From positions 1-64,000 of the forward strand of contig NZ_JABBGE010000012.1 of the NCBI RefSeq assembly GCF_012927245.1: a stretch of 64,000 nucleotides of DNA, given 5' to 3'. Origin of the DNA: Streptomyces sp. R302 (lineage in GTDB: Bacteria > Actinomycetota > Actinomycetes > Streptomycetales > Streptomycetaceae). Below the pieces are notes generated by a model. It did not search any database. It had not been told where the DNA came from and saw only the letters and a program-made list of their open reading frames with translations. Shown in pieces: positions 8,275 through 18,691 of the stretch (positions are counted from its first letter, which is position 1; each line of letters begins with the position of its first letter). Position numbers and translations under genes: made by a program.

Positions 8275-8283
8275 TGGCGATCG

Positions 8284-8312
8284 TTGACGCACCCCTAGCG
8301 ACTGCCTACCTT
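8284..8312 (+). promoter_or_regulatory. promoter of the second MerR-family gene
   Basis: TTGACG at 8284-8289 and TACCTT at 8307-8312 are separated by 17 bases. A transcription start near 8319 would give a short leader with GGAGGG at 8333-8338, eight bases before ATG 8347. Confidence 0.6.
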
Positions 8313-8427
8313 CGAGTGGGCAGGTCAAGGACGGAGGGTCGGCGTGATGAGCAGCGCGGACGGTACGGCAGGGAGCTCGCTCGGACGAACGTCCGGGTAG
8401 AGCGCCGCGTATCCGCTTCACGGCAAT

Positions 8428-8976
8428 GTGGGCGACTTCGGTGGCTTCGGTACGGAGACGGCGAGTGCCGGGGCGGCGGACGAGGCGATCGGATACCGCG
8501 GCCCCACGGCCTGCGCGGCCGCCGGGATCACCTACCGCCAGCTGGACTACTGGGCGCGCACCGGGCTCGTCGAGCCGAGCGTGCGGCCCGCGTACGGCTC
8601 CGGCACGCAGCGGCTCTACAGCTTCCGGGACGTCGTCGTCCTGAAGATCGTCAAGCGCTTCCTCGACACGGGCGTCGCGCTCCAGAACATCCGGGCCGCC
8701 GTGCAGCACCTGCGCGCCCGCGGCTTCCGCGACCTGGAGCGGATGACGCTGATGAGCGACGGGGCGACCGTCTACGAGTGCTCCTCGCCCGACGAGGTCG
8801 TCTCGCTGCTCCAGGGAGGCCAGGGCGTCTTCGGCATCGCGGTGGGCGTCGTGTGGCAGGACGTCGAGGCGGCGCTCTCGCAGCTGCACGGGGAGCGCGT
8901 CGACACCGGGGAGACCCTGGTGGGGCACAACCCGCAGGACGAGCTGGCGCGGCGGCGGCGCGACCGGGCCGTCTGA
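8428..8976 (+). CDS. MerR-family transcriptional regulator with in-frame amber codon upstream
   Basis: This 182-residue product has a MerR winged helix (ACAAAGITYRQLDYWARTGL, then GTQRLYSFRDVVVLKIVKR) and a C-terminal effector-like region. It matches Rv1830 by order. The annotated start is GTG 8428. However, the best start site by sequence is ATG 8347, with GGAGGG eight bases upstream. That frame runs 17 codons (MSSADGTAGSSLGRTSG), hits TAG at 8398-8400, and then continues open in the same frame through SAAYPLHGNVGDFGG into the regulator. The gene is therefore either re-initiated after a leader peptide, read through, or carries a nonsense mutation or sequencing error. The DNA-binding domain is intact. 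Confidence 0.75.
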   Translation: MGDFGGFGTETASAGAADEAIGYRGPTACAAAGITYRQLDYWARTGLVEPSVRPAYGSGTQRLYSFRDVVVLKIVKRFLDTGVALQNIRAAVQHLRARGFRDLERMTLMSDGATVYECSSPDEVVSLLQGGQGVFGIAVGVVWQDVEAALSQLHGERVDTGETLVGHNPQDELARRRRDRAV

Positions 8977-9084
8977 GGCGACCGGGCCGTCCGAGGGGGC
9001 CCCGGAGCCGGCCGCGGGGCGGTCGGGGCCGTGTGCTGTCTCCCGTACCGCCCGTTGTCGGTGGTGTGAGGCAGGATCGGAGAT

Positions 9085-10614
9085 GTGAGAGCCGCCCCCA
9101 CGATCCTTCACCTCGACATGGACGCCTTCTTCGCCGCCGCCGAGCAGGCGTCGAAGCCGAGTCTGCGCGGGAAGCCCGTGGTCGTGGGCGGCCTCGGGCC
9201 GCGCGGCGTGGTCGCCACCGCCTCGTACGAGGCGCGGCGCTTCGGCGTGCACTCGGCCATGCCGATGGGGCAGGCGCGGCGGCTCGCACCCAACGCGGCG
9301 TACCTGGTGCCGCGCTTCGCCTTCTACCGGGCGATCAGCGGGCAGGTGATGGAACTGCTCGGGCGGCTGTCGCCGCTGGTGGAGCCGCTCAGCCTCGACG
9401 AGGCCTTCGTGGACCTGGAGGCCGGCGGGCTCGCGGACGACAGCGCGAGCGCGCGGAGCGTGGGGGAGCGGCTGCGGGCCGAGATCCTGGCGACGACGGG
9501 GCTGACGGGGTCGGTGGGGCTCGCGGGGTCCAAGATGCTCGCGAAGATCGCCTCCGAGGAGGCCAAGCCGGACGGCCTGGTGCTGTTCGAGCCCGGGACC
9601 GAGCGGGCGCTGCTCGCGCCGCGGTCCGTGCGCATCATCCCCGGAGTGGGGCCGGCCACCGGCGACCATCTGCGGCGGGCCGGGATCACCACGGTCGCCG
9701 ACGTCGTGGAGGCGGGCGAGGACGAGCTTGTACGGATCCTGGGGCGGTCGCACGGCGCCTCGCTGTACCGGATGGCGCTGGGGCACGACGACCGGCCGGT
9801 GGTGGCCGAGCGGGACGCGAAGTCGGTCTCGGTGGAGGACACCTTCGACATCGACCTGCACGACCGGCTGCGGATCCGCCTGGAGGTGGAGCGGCTCGCG
9901 GAGCGGTGCGTGGAGCGGCTCCGGCGCTCGGGGCACTCGGGGCGGACGATCGTGCTGAAGGTGCGGCGGTACGACTTCTCGACGCTGACCCGGTCCGAGA
10001 CGCTGCGGGGGCCCACGGACGACCCTCTGGTGGTGCGGGAGGCGGCGGAGCGGCTCCTCGAACTCGTGGACACGACGGGTGGGGTGCGGCTCCTCGGCGT
10101 GGGGGTGAGCGGGCTCGCCGACTACACGCAGGAGGATCTGTTCGCCCAGGCCGAGGCGGAGGCCGGGGCGGGGGTGGGGGCGGAGGCAGGGGCGGAGGCC
10201 CGGGCCGGGGACGATGCGGAGGAGGAGCCTGCGGAGAGCGCGGTGGCGGCTGTGGCGGCGGTGGCGGCTGTGGCGCCCGCCGTGGTGCCCACCGCGACCG
10301 AGACCGCGCTGCGGCGGTGGGCGCCGGGGAACGACGTGCGGCACGCGGTGCTCGGGGCGGGATGGGTGCAGGGCAGCGGGCTCGGGCGGGTCACCGTCCG
10401 CTTCGAGGAGCCCGGGAGCACGGCTCCCGGGCGGGTGCGCACCTTCTCGGTGGACGATCCCGACCTGGAGCCGGCGGATCCGCTGCCGCTGGTGTCCGGT
10501 GGGGTGACGGGGGCGGAGGAGACAGGGGCGGAGGAGATAGGGGCGGAGGAGATAGGGGCGGAGAAGACGGGGGCGCGGGGCCGGGCGGCGCCGGTCGTCC
10601 GTACGGGTGAGTGA
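9085..10614 (+). CDS. dinB: DNA polymerase IV (Y family)
   Basis: This 509-residue translesion polymerase has the Y-family blocks: LHLDMDAFFAAAEQ at the start, SYEARRFGVHSAMP (steric gate region), PLSLDEAFVDLE with the catalytic Asp-Glu pair at about 105-106, and the GVGPATGDHLRRAGI helix-hairpin-helix. The usual length is 350-450; the excess is a low-complexity C-terminus after about residue 350 made of E/A/G and VAA repeats, including four 15-bp units. A clamp-binding motif was not identified with confidence. The GTG start at 9085 follows GGATCGGAGAT, a fair ribosome binding site. It appears monocistronic. Confidence 0.88.
   Translation: MRAAPTILHLDMDAFFAAAEQASKPSLRGKPVVVGGLGPRGVVATASYEARRFGVHSAMPMGQARRLAPNAAYLVPRFAFYRAISGQVMELLGRLSPLVEPLSLDEAFVDLEAGGLADDSASARSVGERLRAEILATTGLTGSVGLAGSKMLAKIASEEAKPDGLVLFEPGTERALLAPRSVRIIPGVGPATGDHLRRAGITTVADVVEAGEDELVRILGRSHGASLYRMALGHDDRPVVAERDAKSVSVEDTFDIDLHDRLRIRLEVERLAERCVERLRRSGHSGRTIVLKVRRYDFSTLTRSETLRGPTDDPLVVREAAERLLELVDTTGGVRLLGVGVSGLADYTQEDLFAQAEAEAGAGVGAEAGAEARAGDDAEEEPAESAVAAVAAVAAVAPAVVPTATETALRRWAPGNDVRHAVLGAGWVQGSGLGRVTVRFEEPGSTAPGRVRTFSVDDPDLEPADPLPLVSGGVTGAEETGAEEIGAEEIGAEKTGARGRAAPVVRTGE
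10510..10569. repeat. 15-bp tandem repeat in the dinB 3' end
   Basis: Four 15-bp units of GGGGCGGAGGAGAYA run head to tail and keep frame. They encode TGAEE or IGAEE repeats near the C-terminus of the polymerase. The last unit reads GAGAAGACG. The repeat lies outside the catalytic region. Confidence 0.85.
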
Positions 10615-10733
10615 GCCGCCCCGGGCGGCGGGGCGGGCCCCGGCGCCCGGGGCCGCTGCTTCCGAGGGTTTCCCGCGCCCCCGGTGCGCCCGGCCCGGTG
10701 CCACGGCGGACGGGGCCGGTACGGGAGCCGGGC

Positions 10734-11105
10734 CTACGCGGCGTCGTCGTGGCCGGCGATGCGGCCGAAGTCGGGGACGCCGTCCGGCGGGGGCGGGAGG
10801 GTCAGTTCGTAGTGGCGGTAGAGCTGGAGCTCCTGCTCGGGGGAGAGGTGGCGGCCCACGCCGAAGTCCGGGGCGTCCTTGATCAGGGCGCGCTCGAAGG
10901 GGATGTGGAGGCCGTCGTCGGTCAGCTCGCTCGGCTCCAGGGGGACGAACGCGTCCCTGCTGAACAGGCCGGTGCGGACGGCGGCCCACTCGGGGATGCC
11001 GGTCGCGTCGTCCAGGTACACCTCGTCCACGGTTCCGATCTTGTGTCCGTTCCGGTCGAACGCCTTGCGGCCGATCAGGCTGCGCGGATCGATGTCGGTC
11101 TGCAC
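10734..11105 (-). CDS. PRC-barrel domain protein
   Basis: This 123-residue protein has an N-terminal PRC-barrel (DIDPRSLIGRKAFDRNGHKI, then GTVDEVYLDDATGIPEWAAV) and a short charged tail. PRC-barrels occur in RimM and photosynthetic reaction-centre subunits; the stand-alone actinobacterial versions have no known role. GTG 11105 is chosen because GGAGGG lies about seven bases upstream; an in-frame extension to 11273 runs into the riboswitch region and lacks a site. It is divergent from gcvP and convergent with dinB. Confidence 0.82.
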   Translation of the reverse strand: MQTDIDPRSLIGRKAFDRNGHKIGTVDEVYLDDATGIPEWAAVRTGLFSRDAFVPLEPSELTDDGLHIPFERALIKDAPDFGVGRHLSPEQELQLYRHYELTLPPPPDGVPDFGRIAGHDDAA

Positions 11106-11200
11106 GGTCCCTCCAACTGGTCGCAACTGCTCTACACCCCTACGAAAGTGCACAACTGGGATGTCGGCCACTTGAGCGAAGGGAGCGACAACGGCGCTGG

Positions 11201-11206
11201 TAGGCT
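11201..11206 (+). promoter_or_regulatory. -10 element of the gcvP transcript
   Basis: TAGGCT at 11201-11206 lies just before the start of the folded riboswitch RNA, placing the transcription start near 11213. A -35 hexamer at normal spacing is not obvious. Confidence 0.4.
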
Positions 11207-11212
11207 GGCTGT

Positions 11213-11437
11213 GGCTGTCGACACCGTGCGGGAGAGTCCATCGGAGAGGTTTCCGGTGGCGCCGAAGGAGCAAATCCTCCCCGGAATCTCTCAGGCACCC
11301 GGTACCGCGCGGGCGAGGTCACTCTGGAAAGCAGGGCGGGAGTCCGACGGCATCCGCTCTCACCGACGGTGAAAGCCGGCGTGCCCACGGGCGTGCCGGT
11401 GAAGCTCTCAGGTTGAGATGACAGAGGGGGAGGCCGT
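11213..11437 (+). ncRNA. glycine riboswitch, two tandem aptamers
   Basis: The leader carries two glycine-aptamer cores in series. The first (about 11227-11313) has GGGAGAGTCC, then GCGCCGAAGGAGCAA, then GGAATCTCTCAGGCACC. The second (about 11320-11437) has ACTCTGGAAAGC, then TCACCGACGGTGAAAGCC, and ends with GAAGCTCTCAGGTTGAGATG. These are the conserved elements of the gcvT-type riboswitch, which senses glycine and controls glycine cleavage genes. It lies 60 bases upstream of gcvP, whose ribosome binding site is preceded by the short hairpin GGTCGTGACGACC at 11468-11480. Whether control acts on transcription or translation cannot be decided from sequence. Confidence 0.9.
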
Positions 11438-11496
11438 CCGGGCACCCGCGCCGTGGTGCCCCTCGCAGGTCGTGACGACCAGGAGGCCCCCGCATC

Positions 11497-14382
<2,886 letters not shown>

Positions 14383-14407
14383 GCGACGGCATCACGACGG
14401 CATGACA

Positions 14408-14443
14408 GAGGGCCGGTCCGGAGTCTCCTCCGGGCCGGCCCTC
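14408..14443. terminator. terminator between gcvP and the DUF5999 gene
   Basis: A long stem of GAGGGCCGG plus TCCGGAG pairs with CTCCGG plus GCCGGCCCTC around a TCTC loop. It lies between two convergent genes and probably works in both directions. Confidence 0.75.
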
Positions 14444-14463
14444 GGCGCTTCCCGAGCCCCGGA

Positions 14464-14670
14464 TCAGGCCGCCGTCGTCACCCGGCCCGTCGTCAGCGGC
14501 CGGTGCGGAGCGATGATCTGCCCGTCCGGCAGCAGTTCGCCGGTGTCCTCGAAGAGCAGGACACCGTTGCACAGCAGGCTCCACCCCTGCTCCGGGTGGC
14601 ACGCCACCGGAGCGGCGGCCTCACGGTCGGCGGAGTCGGCGGTGGGACAGGCAGGCTGGTGCTGGCACAT
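14464..14670 (-). CDS. DUF5999 family small protein
   Basis: This 68-residue protein starts MCQHQPACPTADSADREAAA and contains four Cys and several His residues, followed by GWSLLCNGVLLFEDTGELLP. The pattern is that of DUF5999, a small Streptomyces-specific family of unknown function; the Cys/His content suggests metal binding, but this is inference. ATG 14670 is preferred over upstream in-frame starts because the Cys-rich N-terminus begins there and GAAAGAA lies upstream. Confidence 0.75.
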   Translation of the reverse strand: MCQHQPACPTADSADREAAAPVACHPEQGWSLLCNGVLLFEDTGELLPDGQIIAPHRPLTTGRVTTAA

Positions 14671-15012
14671 GGATGGGTTCTTTCGCTGCGTCGTGGTGGA
14701 TGTCCTGCGGCTGCTCGCGCTCATGGCCGCCCCCGTCGGTCGGTTCGGTTCCGGTCCCAGTCTTGCCGCACGGACGGTCTTCCGCAGGTATTTCGCGTCA
14801 GCTCGTCCTCTCCTGGGAAGACGCATCACCCGCAGGGGCGGTTCAGGTCAACACCCCCGCCTTTTCGGGTGGTTCGGGGTGGCCCGAGCGGGCTAGTCCG
14901 TCCGGGAGGGGTGTTCGGGAACGGCGTTCGGGAACGGCGTTCGGACGCGGGTCGCGGACAGCAGCGCGCCCCGTGACCCGGGCGGGTCACGGGGCGGGGC
15001 GGGCGGACCCGG
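14671..15012. other. intergenic region with a terminator and 13-bp repeats
   Basis: This stretch holds the promoter region of the DUF5999 gene and two and a half copies of a 13-bp unit (GTTCGGGAACGGC) at 14913-14944. It also holds a perfect hairpin (CGCCCCGTGACCC / GGGTCACGGGGCG) at 14967-14996, which probably terminates the minus-strand gene ending at 15013. No coding region is supported. Confidence 0.6.
14967..14996 (-). terminator. terminator of the gene at 15013
   Basis: A perfect 13-bp stem with a GGGC loop lies 17 bases downstream of the stop codon at 15013 on the minus strand. Confidence 0.7.
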
Positions 15013-15603
15013 TCAGGCGGAGGCGGCGGAGCCGAGCAGCGGCGGCGGGGCGAGGCGGGTGCTGAGCACCGGCAGCAGATCGGCCACCCGGTAGGGGCGG
15101 TTGGCGGCGATGCCGGGGGGCGCGGGGGCGAGCGGGACCAGGACGTCGGCGGAGTCCGCTCCCGGCTCGGTGCCGTCCGGGTCCGCTTCGGCGTGCAGCC
15201 AGAGCGTCAGCATGTACAGCTCCGGCACCGACACCAGCCGCGGCTGGTACGTGCCCGGCAGCGCCTCGGCCTGGGCCAGCGCCCGCTCCGTGGCGGCGAC
15301 GTACGGCCCCTCGAAGAAGTGCGAGAAGGACCAGCCGTCCGGGGTGAGCATGGTGTCCGCGGCGGCGATCGCCCGGTCCCCGCTGCGGATCAGGAACCGC
15401 CAGCCGACGAGCCGGGTGCCGGGCTCGTGTCCCGGGGCCCCGGAGATCCTCAGCACGTGGACGGGCAGCGGGAGTTCGGGGCTCAGCGGTCCCGGAGCGG
15501 CCCGCAGGGCCGGGGTGCGGGCCTCTCGGACGGCCGTGGGCGAGCCCAGTGCCGCGAGGACACTGCGCAGGGCGGGCGCGGGGGCCGGGGAGGGTCGGAG
15601 CAT
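15013..15603 (-). CDS. uncharacterised protein
   Basis: I do not recognise the family of this 196-residue protein. After a Pro/Ala-rich start (MLRPSPAPAPALRSVLAALG), the central part reads like a folded alpha/beta domain: VHVLRISGAPGHEPGTRLVG, then WRFLIRSGDRAIAAADTMLT and FFEGPYVAATERALAQAEAL. No membrane segment or metal motif is apparent. ATG 15603 is chosen because upstream in-frame sequence is repetitive low-complexity DNA. Coding potential is supported by strong third-position G+C bias. Confidence 0.6.
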   Translation of the reverse strand: MLRPSPAPAPALRSVLAALGSPTAVREARTPALRAAPGPLSPELPLPVHVLRISGAPGHEPGTRLVGWRFLIRSGDRAIAAADTMLTPDGWSFSHFFEGPYVAATERALAQAEALPGTYQPRLVSVPELYMLTLWLHAEADPDGTEPGADSADVLVPLAPAPPGIAANRPYRVADLLPVLSTRLAPPPLLGSAASA

Positions 15604-16208
15604 CGTGTGGGTCGCCTCTCGCTCAGGAGACACGGGGATACGGATACGGGTGCGGGTTCCTGGTACCGGTCTCGGTACGGCTCTCGGTGCGGTGCTGGTA
15701 CGTACCCGTCTCGGTACGGGTGCTGGTGCGGCGATGCGCGGCGGCGGGGCCGGGTACGACGGCGCTGTCGCGACGGGGGCGGAGCGGGGGGCCACGGGTC
15801 GTGGCCGTACGCCGGCGCTCTGCCTCGTCCGCGGAGTTTATACGACACGTGTTCAGAGATTGTTTCCGCTAGCCCCGTCCGATATTCCTGACAAGGCGTC
15901 ATCAGGTCGTATCCGGTGGGCGGTGCGGCGGAATCGGAGCGTGGACAGGATCTCCGTCCTCGCATTCCCCGGCAAGCCGGACGTCGAAATTCCGAAAGCC
16001 GTACCCGGCTGCACCGGGGCGGCAATATGACATTGGTATATGTCCCCGCCCCGCTCCGAAGGCGAGGGTCCGCGCGGGCGCCGGCAGGTTCGTACCAGAC
16101 TATCCGTGGAGCGGCCGGAAACGCAGGCGTTGTCGATCAGTGGCGTGGGCATCATCGTCCGTACGCGCGGCCCCGCCCGGTGGCCGCCCACGCGGGAGGG
16201 ACGCCTCG
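15604..16208. other. 605-bp intergenic region with repeats and an A+T-richer patch
   Basis: Near 15640-15730 the decamer CTCGGTACGG and variants recur, giving a locally repetitive sequence. From about 15835 to 16050 the base composition drops to unusually high A+T for this genome, with elements such as GTTTATACGACACGTG and the inverted repeat GACAT-6-ATGTC at 16029-16044. This patch probably holds divergent promoters for the genes at 15603 and 16209. No convincing gene is seen. Confidence 0.5.
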
Positions 16209-17714
16209 ATGGGGGAGAAGGTCGTGACGGACGGGTTCGGCCCGGCCGACCGGCAGCGCTACCGGCGCAAGCTCCAGCAGTGTCTGGCGGGGCTCGCCCG
16301 GCTCCTCGCGGAACAGCGCTTCGACCGCCCGCGCAACCTCATGGGCGTCGAGATCGAACTCAATCTCGCGGGCTCCGACGGACTCCCGAGGATGCTGAAC
16401 GAAGCCGTCCTGGAAAAGATCGCCAGCACCGATTTCCAGACCGAACTCGGAATGTTCAACCTGGAAGTGAACATCGCCCCGCGCAGGCTCGGCGGCCACG
16501 TTTTCGACCGGCTCGCGGAAGAGCTGAGAACGGGTCTGGGATATGCCGACCGGCAGGCCGCGGAACTCGACGCCGGGGTCCTCATGATCGGGATACTGCC
16601 GACCCTCTCCCGGCGCGACCTGGTCTTCGAGAACCTTTCCTCGGCCGACCGCTACGCCCTGCTCAACGACCAGATCCTGGTCGCCCGCGGGGAACAGATC
16701 ACGCTCGACATCCAGGGCGTCGAAAGACTCCGGCACACCTCGGAGTCGATCGTCGCGGAGGCCGCCTGCACCTCCGTGCAGCTCCACCTCCAGGTGACGC
16801 CGGCCCGCTTCGCCTCCGTCTGGAACGCGGCCCAGGCCGTGGCCGGCGTGCAGATAGCCCTCGGCGCCAACTCGCCCTTCGTCTTCGGCCGGGAGGTGTG
16901 GCGCGAGTCCCGTCCGCCGCTCTTCACCCAGGCCACCGACACCCGTCCGCCCGAACTCCAGTCCCAGGGCGTCCGGCCGCGCACCTGGTTCGGCGAGCGG
17001 TGGGTGGACTCGGTCTACGACCTCTTCGAGGAGAACGTCCGCTACTTCCCCTCGCTGCTGCCGCTGTGCGACGAGGAGGACCCGCTGCGCGTCCTCGACG
17101 AGGGCGGGGTGCCGCAGCTGAAGGAACTCGTCCTGCACAACGGCACGGTCTACCGCTGGAACCGTCCGGTCTACGGCTGGGTCGACGGCGTCCCGCACCT
17201 GCGGGTCGAGAACCGGGTCCTGCCCGCGGGCCCCACCGTCACCGACGTCATCGCCAACGCCGCCTTCTACTACGGGCTCGTCCGCGCGCTCGCCGACGAG
17301 CCGCGCCCGCTGTGGAAGCGGATGGACTTCGCGGACGCCGAGGCCAACTTCGACGCCGCCTGCCGCCACGGCATCGAGGCGGAGCTGCGCTGGCCCCGGC
17401 CGGGCCGCGTCGGCGGCGTGGCGAGCCGGCCTGCCGTGCGGCTCGTCCTCGACGAGCTGCTGCCGCTGGCCGCCGCGGGGCTCGACGCCTGGCACGTCGA
17501 CCCGGCGGACCGCGACTACTACCTGGGCGTCATCGAGCAGCGCTGCCGCCGCCGGGTCAACGGCGCGTCCTGGCAGGCCGACACCTTCCACCAGGCCCTG
17601 GAGGCGGGCCTCGACCGGGACGCGGCCCTGGCTGCCACCACCCGGCGGTACCGCGCGCTGATGCTGGAGGGCGAGCCGGTGCACACCTGGCCGGTGGGGG
17701 TGGCGGGGGCCTGA
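16209..17714 (+). CDS. glutamate-cysteine ligase (GCS2) family protein
   Basis: This 501-residue protein has the GCS2 ATP-grasp-like fold. The opening acidic metal/substrate motif is MGVEIELNLAG at about 44-54, followed by LGMFNLEVNIAP and later IALGANSPFVFGR, all typical of carboxylate-amine ligases that couple glutamate to an amine or cysteine. Streptomyces makes mycothiol rather than glutathione, so classical GshA function is unlikely; ergothioneine EgtA or an unknown ligation are alternatives, though no egt genes are nearby. ATG 16209 follows GGGAGGG at 16194-16200. It seems monocistronic. Confidence 0.78.
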   Translation: MGEKVVTDGFGPADRQRYRRKLQQCLAGLARLLAEQRFDRPRNLMGVEIELNLAGSDGLPRMLNEAVLEKIASTDFQTELGMFNLEVNIAPRRLGGHVFDRLAEELRTGLGYADRQAAELDAGVLMIGILPTLSRRDLVFENLSSADRYALLNDQILVARGEQITLDIQGVERLRHTSESIVAEAACTSVQLHLQVTPARFASVWNAAQAVAGVQIALGANSPFVFGREVWRESRPPLFTQATDTRPPELQSQGVRPRTWFGERWVDSVYDLFEENVRYFPSLLPLCDEEDPLRVLDEGGVPQLKELVLHNGTVYRWNRPVYGWVDGVPHLRVENRVLPAGPTVTDVIANAAFYYGLVRALADEPRPLWKRMDFADAEANFDAACRHGIEAELRWPRPGRVGGVASRPAVRLVLDELLPLAAAGLDAWHVDPADRDYYLGVIEQRCRRRVNGASWQADTFHQALEAGLDRDAALAATTRRYRALMLEGEPVHTWPVGVAGA

Positions 17715-17817
17715 GCCCGCCCCGGATGGCGTTCCGGGCGGGCCGTCGCGCATGATCGTCGTACGGGGACCGAGGTCCGGGTCCCCGGGACGGTCGTGAC
17801 GCGAACGGGAGACGGGT

Positions 17818-18618
17818 GTGGTGGCGGAACAACGGGTCGTGGACACCGGCCCGCCCGGCGGCGGCCTCTCGCGCCGGGTGCTGGGCTCCGAGACGCTCAT
17901 CGTGCTGGCGCTCTCGCTCGGCGCGAGCGCGGTCTCCTCGCTGATCAGCTTCATCGGCTCGCTGACCCGGCCCGGCGCGCTCAAGGAGCAGGCGGCCACC
18001 CTCAACGGCTCGTACGCCCCCGGGCGCCCCTGGCTCGACCTGACCTGGCAGCTCTTCGGCATCGCCACGGCGCTCGTGCCGGTGGTGCTCGTCGCCCATC
18101 TGCTGATGCGGGAGGGCTCCGGGCTCCGGGCCATCGGCTTCGACCGGACCCGGCCCTGGCCCGACCTCGGGCGCGGGGCGCTGGTGGCGGCCGGCATCGG
18201 CAGCGCGGGCCTCGCCTTCTACCTCGCGGCGCGGGCCTCCGGCTTCAACCTCACGGTGGTTCCCGAGTCGCTGCCGGACGTGTGGTGGAAGTACCCGGTC
18301 CTGATCCTCTCGGCGATCCAGAACTCCGTCCTGGAAGAGGTCGTCGTCGTCGGCTATCTGCTGCGCCGGCTCGACCAGTTGGGCTGGACGCCGATGCGCG
18401 CCCTGGCGGCGAGCGCGGTGCTGCGCGGCTCGTACCACCTCTACCAGGGCGTCGGCGGCTTCGTCGGCAACATGGTGATGGGCGTCGTCTTCGGGCTGCT
18501 CTACCGCCGCTGGGGGCGGGTGGGGCCGCTGGTGGTCGCCCACGCGCTGCTCGACATCGTGGCCTTCGTCGGCTACGGGCTGCTGGCCGGGAAGGTGGGC
18601 TGGCTGCCCACCGTGTGA
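17818..18618 (+). CDS. CPBP-family intramembrane metalloprotease
   Basis: This 266-residue polytopic membrane protein is of the CAAX protease/bacteriocin-processing (Abi) family. The catalytic motif EEVVVVGYLLRRL lies at about 173, followed by RGSYHLYQGVGGFVGN and HALLDIVAF, supplying the expected Glu-Glu, His and second His metal ligands. About seven transmembrane helices are visible. Substrates of bacterial members are mostly unknown. The GTG start lies 103 bases after the ligase gene and a ribosome binding site (GGGAGACGG) is present. A strong terminator follows. Confidence 0.82.
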   Translation: MVAEQRVVDTGPPGGGLSRRVLGSETLIVLALSLGASAVSSLISFIGSLTRPGALKEQAATLNGSYAPGRPWLDLTWQLFGIATALVPVVLVAHLLMREGSGLRAIGFDRTRPWPDLGRGALVAAGIGSAGLAFYLAARASGFNLTVVPESLPDVWWKYPVLILSAIQNSVLEEVVVVGYLLRRLDQLGWTPMRALAASAVLRGSYHLYQGVGGFVGNMVMGVVFGLLYRRWGRVGPLVVAHALLDIVAFVGYGLLAGKVGWLPTV

Positions 18619-18638
18619 GGCGGGGCGAGAAGCGGGCG

Positions 18639-18670
18639 AGGGGCGTACGGCAGCGGAGCCGTACGCCCCT
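18639..18670. terminator. bidirectional terminator
   Basis: A perfect 13-bp stem (AGGGGCGTACGGC / GCCGTACGCCCCT) with a 6-base loop lies between the convergent CPBP and PhzF genes. Confidence 0.82.
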
Positions 18671-18691
18671 CCGGCGTTCCCGGGGGCCTTC

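Noticed and set aside
10618..10655. GC-rich dyads after dinB as a terminator.
   Set aside because: Pairing is imperfect and many alternative foldings exist in this G+C-rich stretch, so no terminator is claimed.
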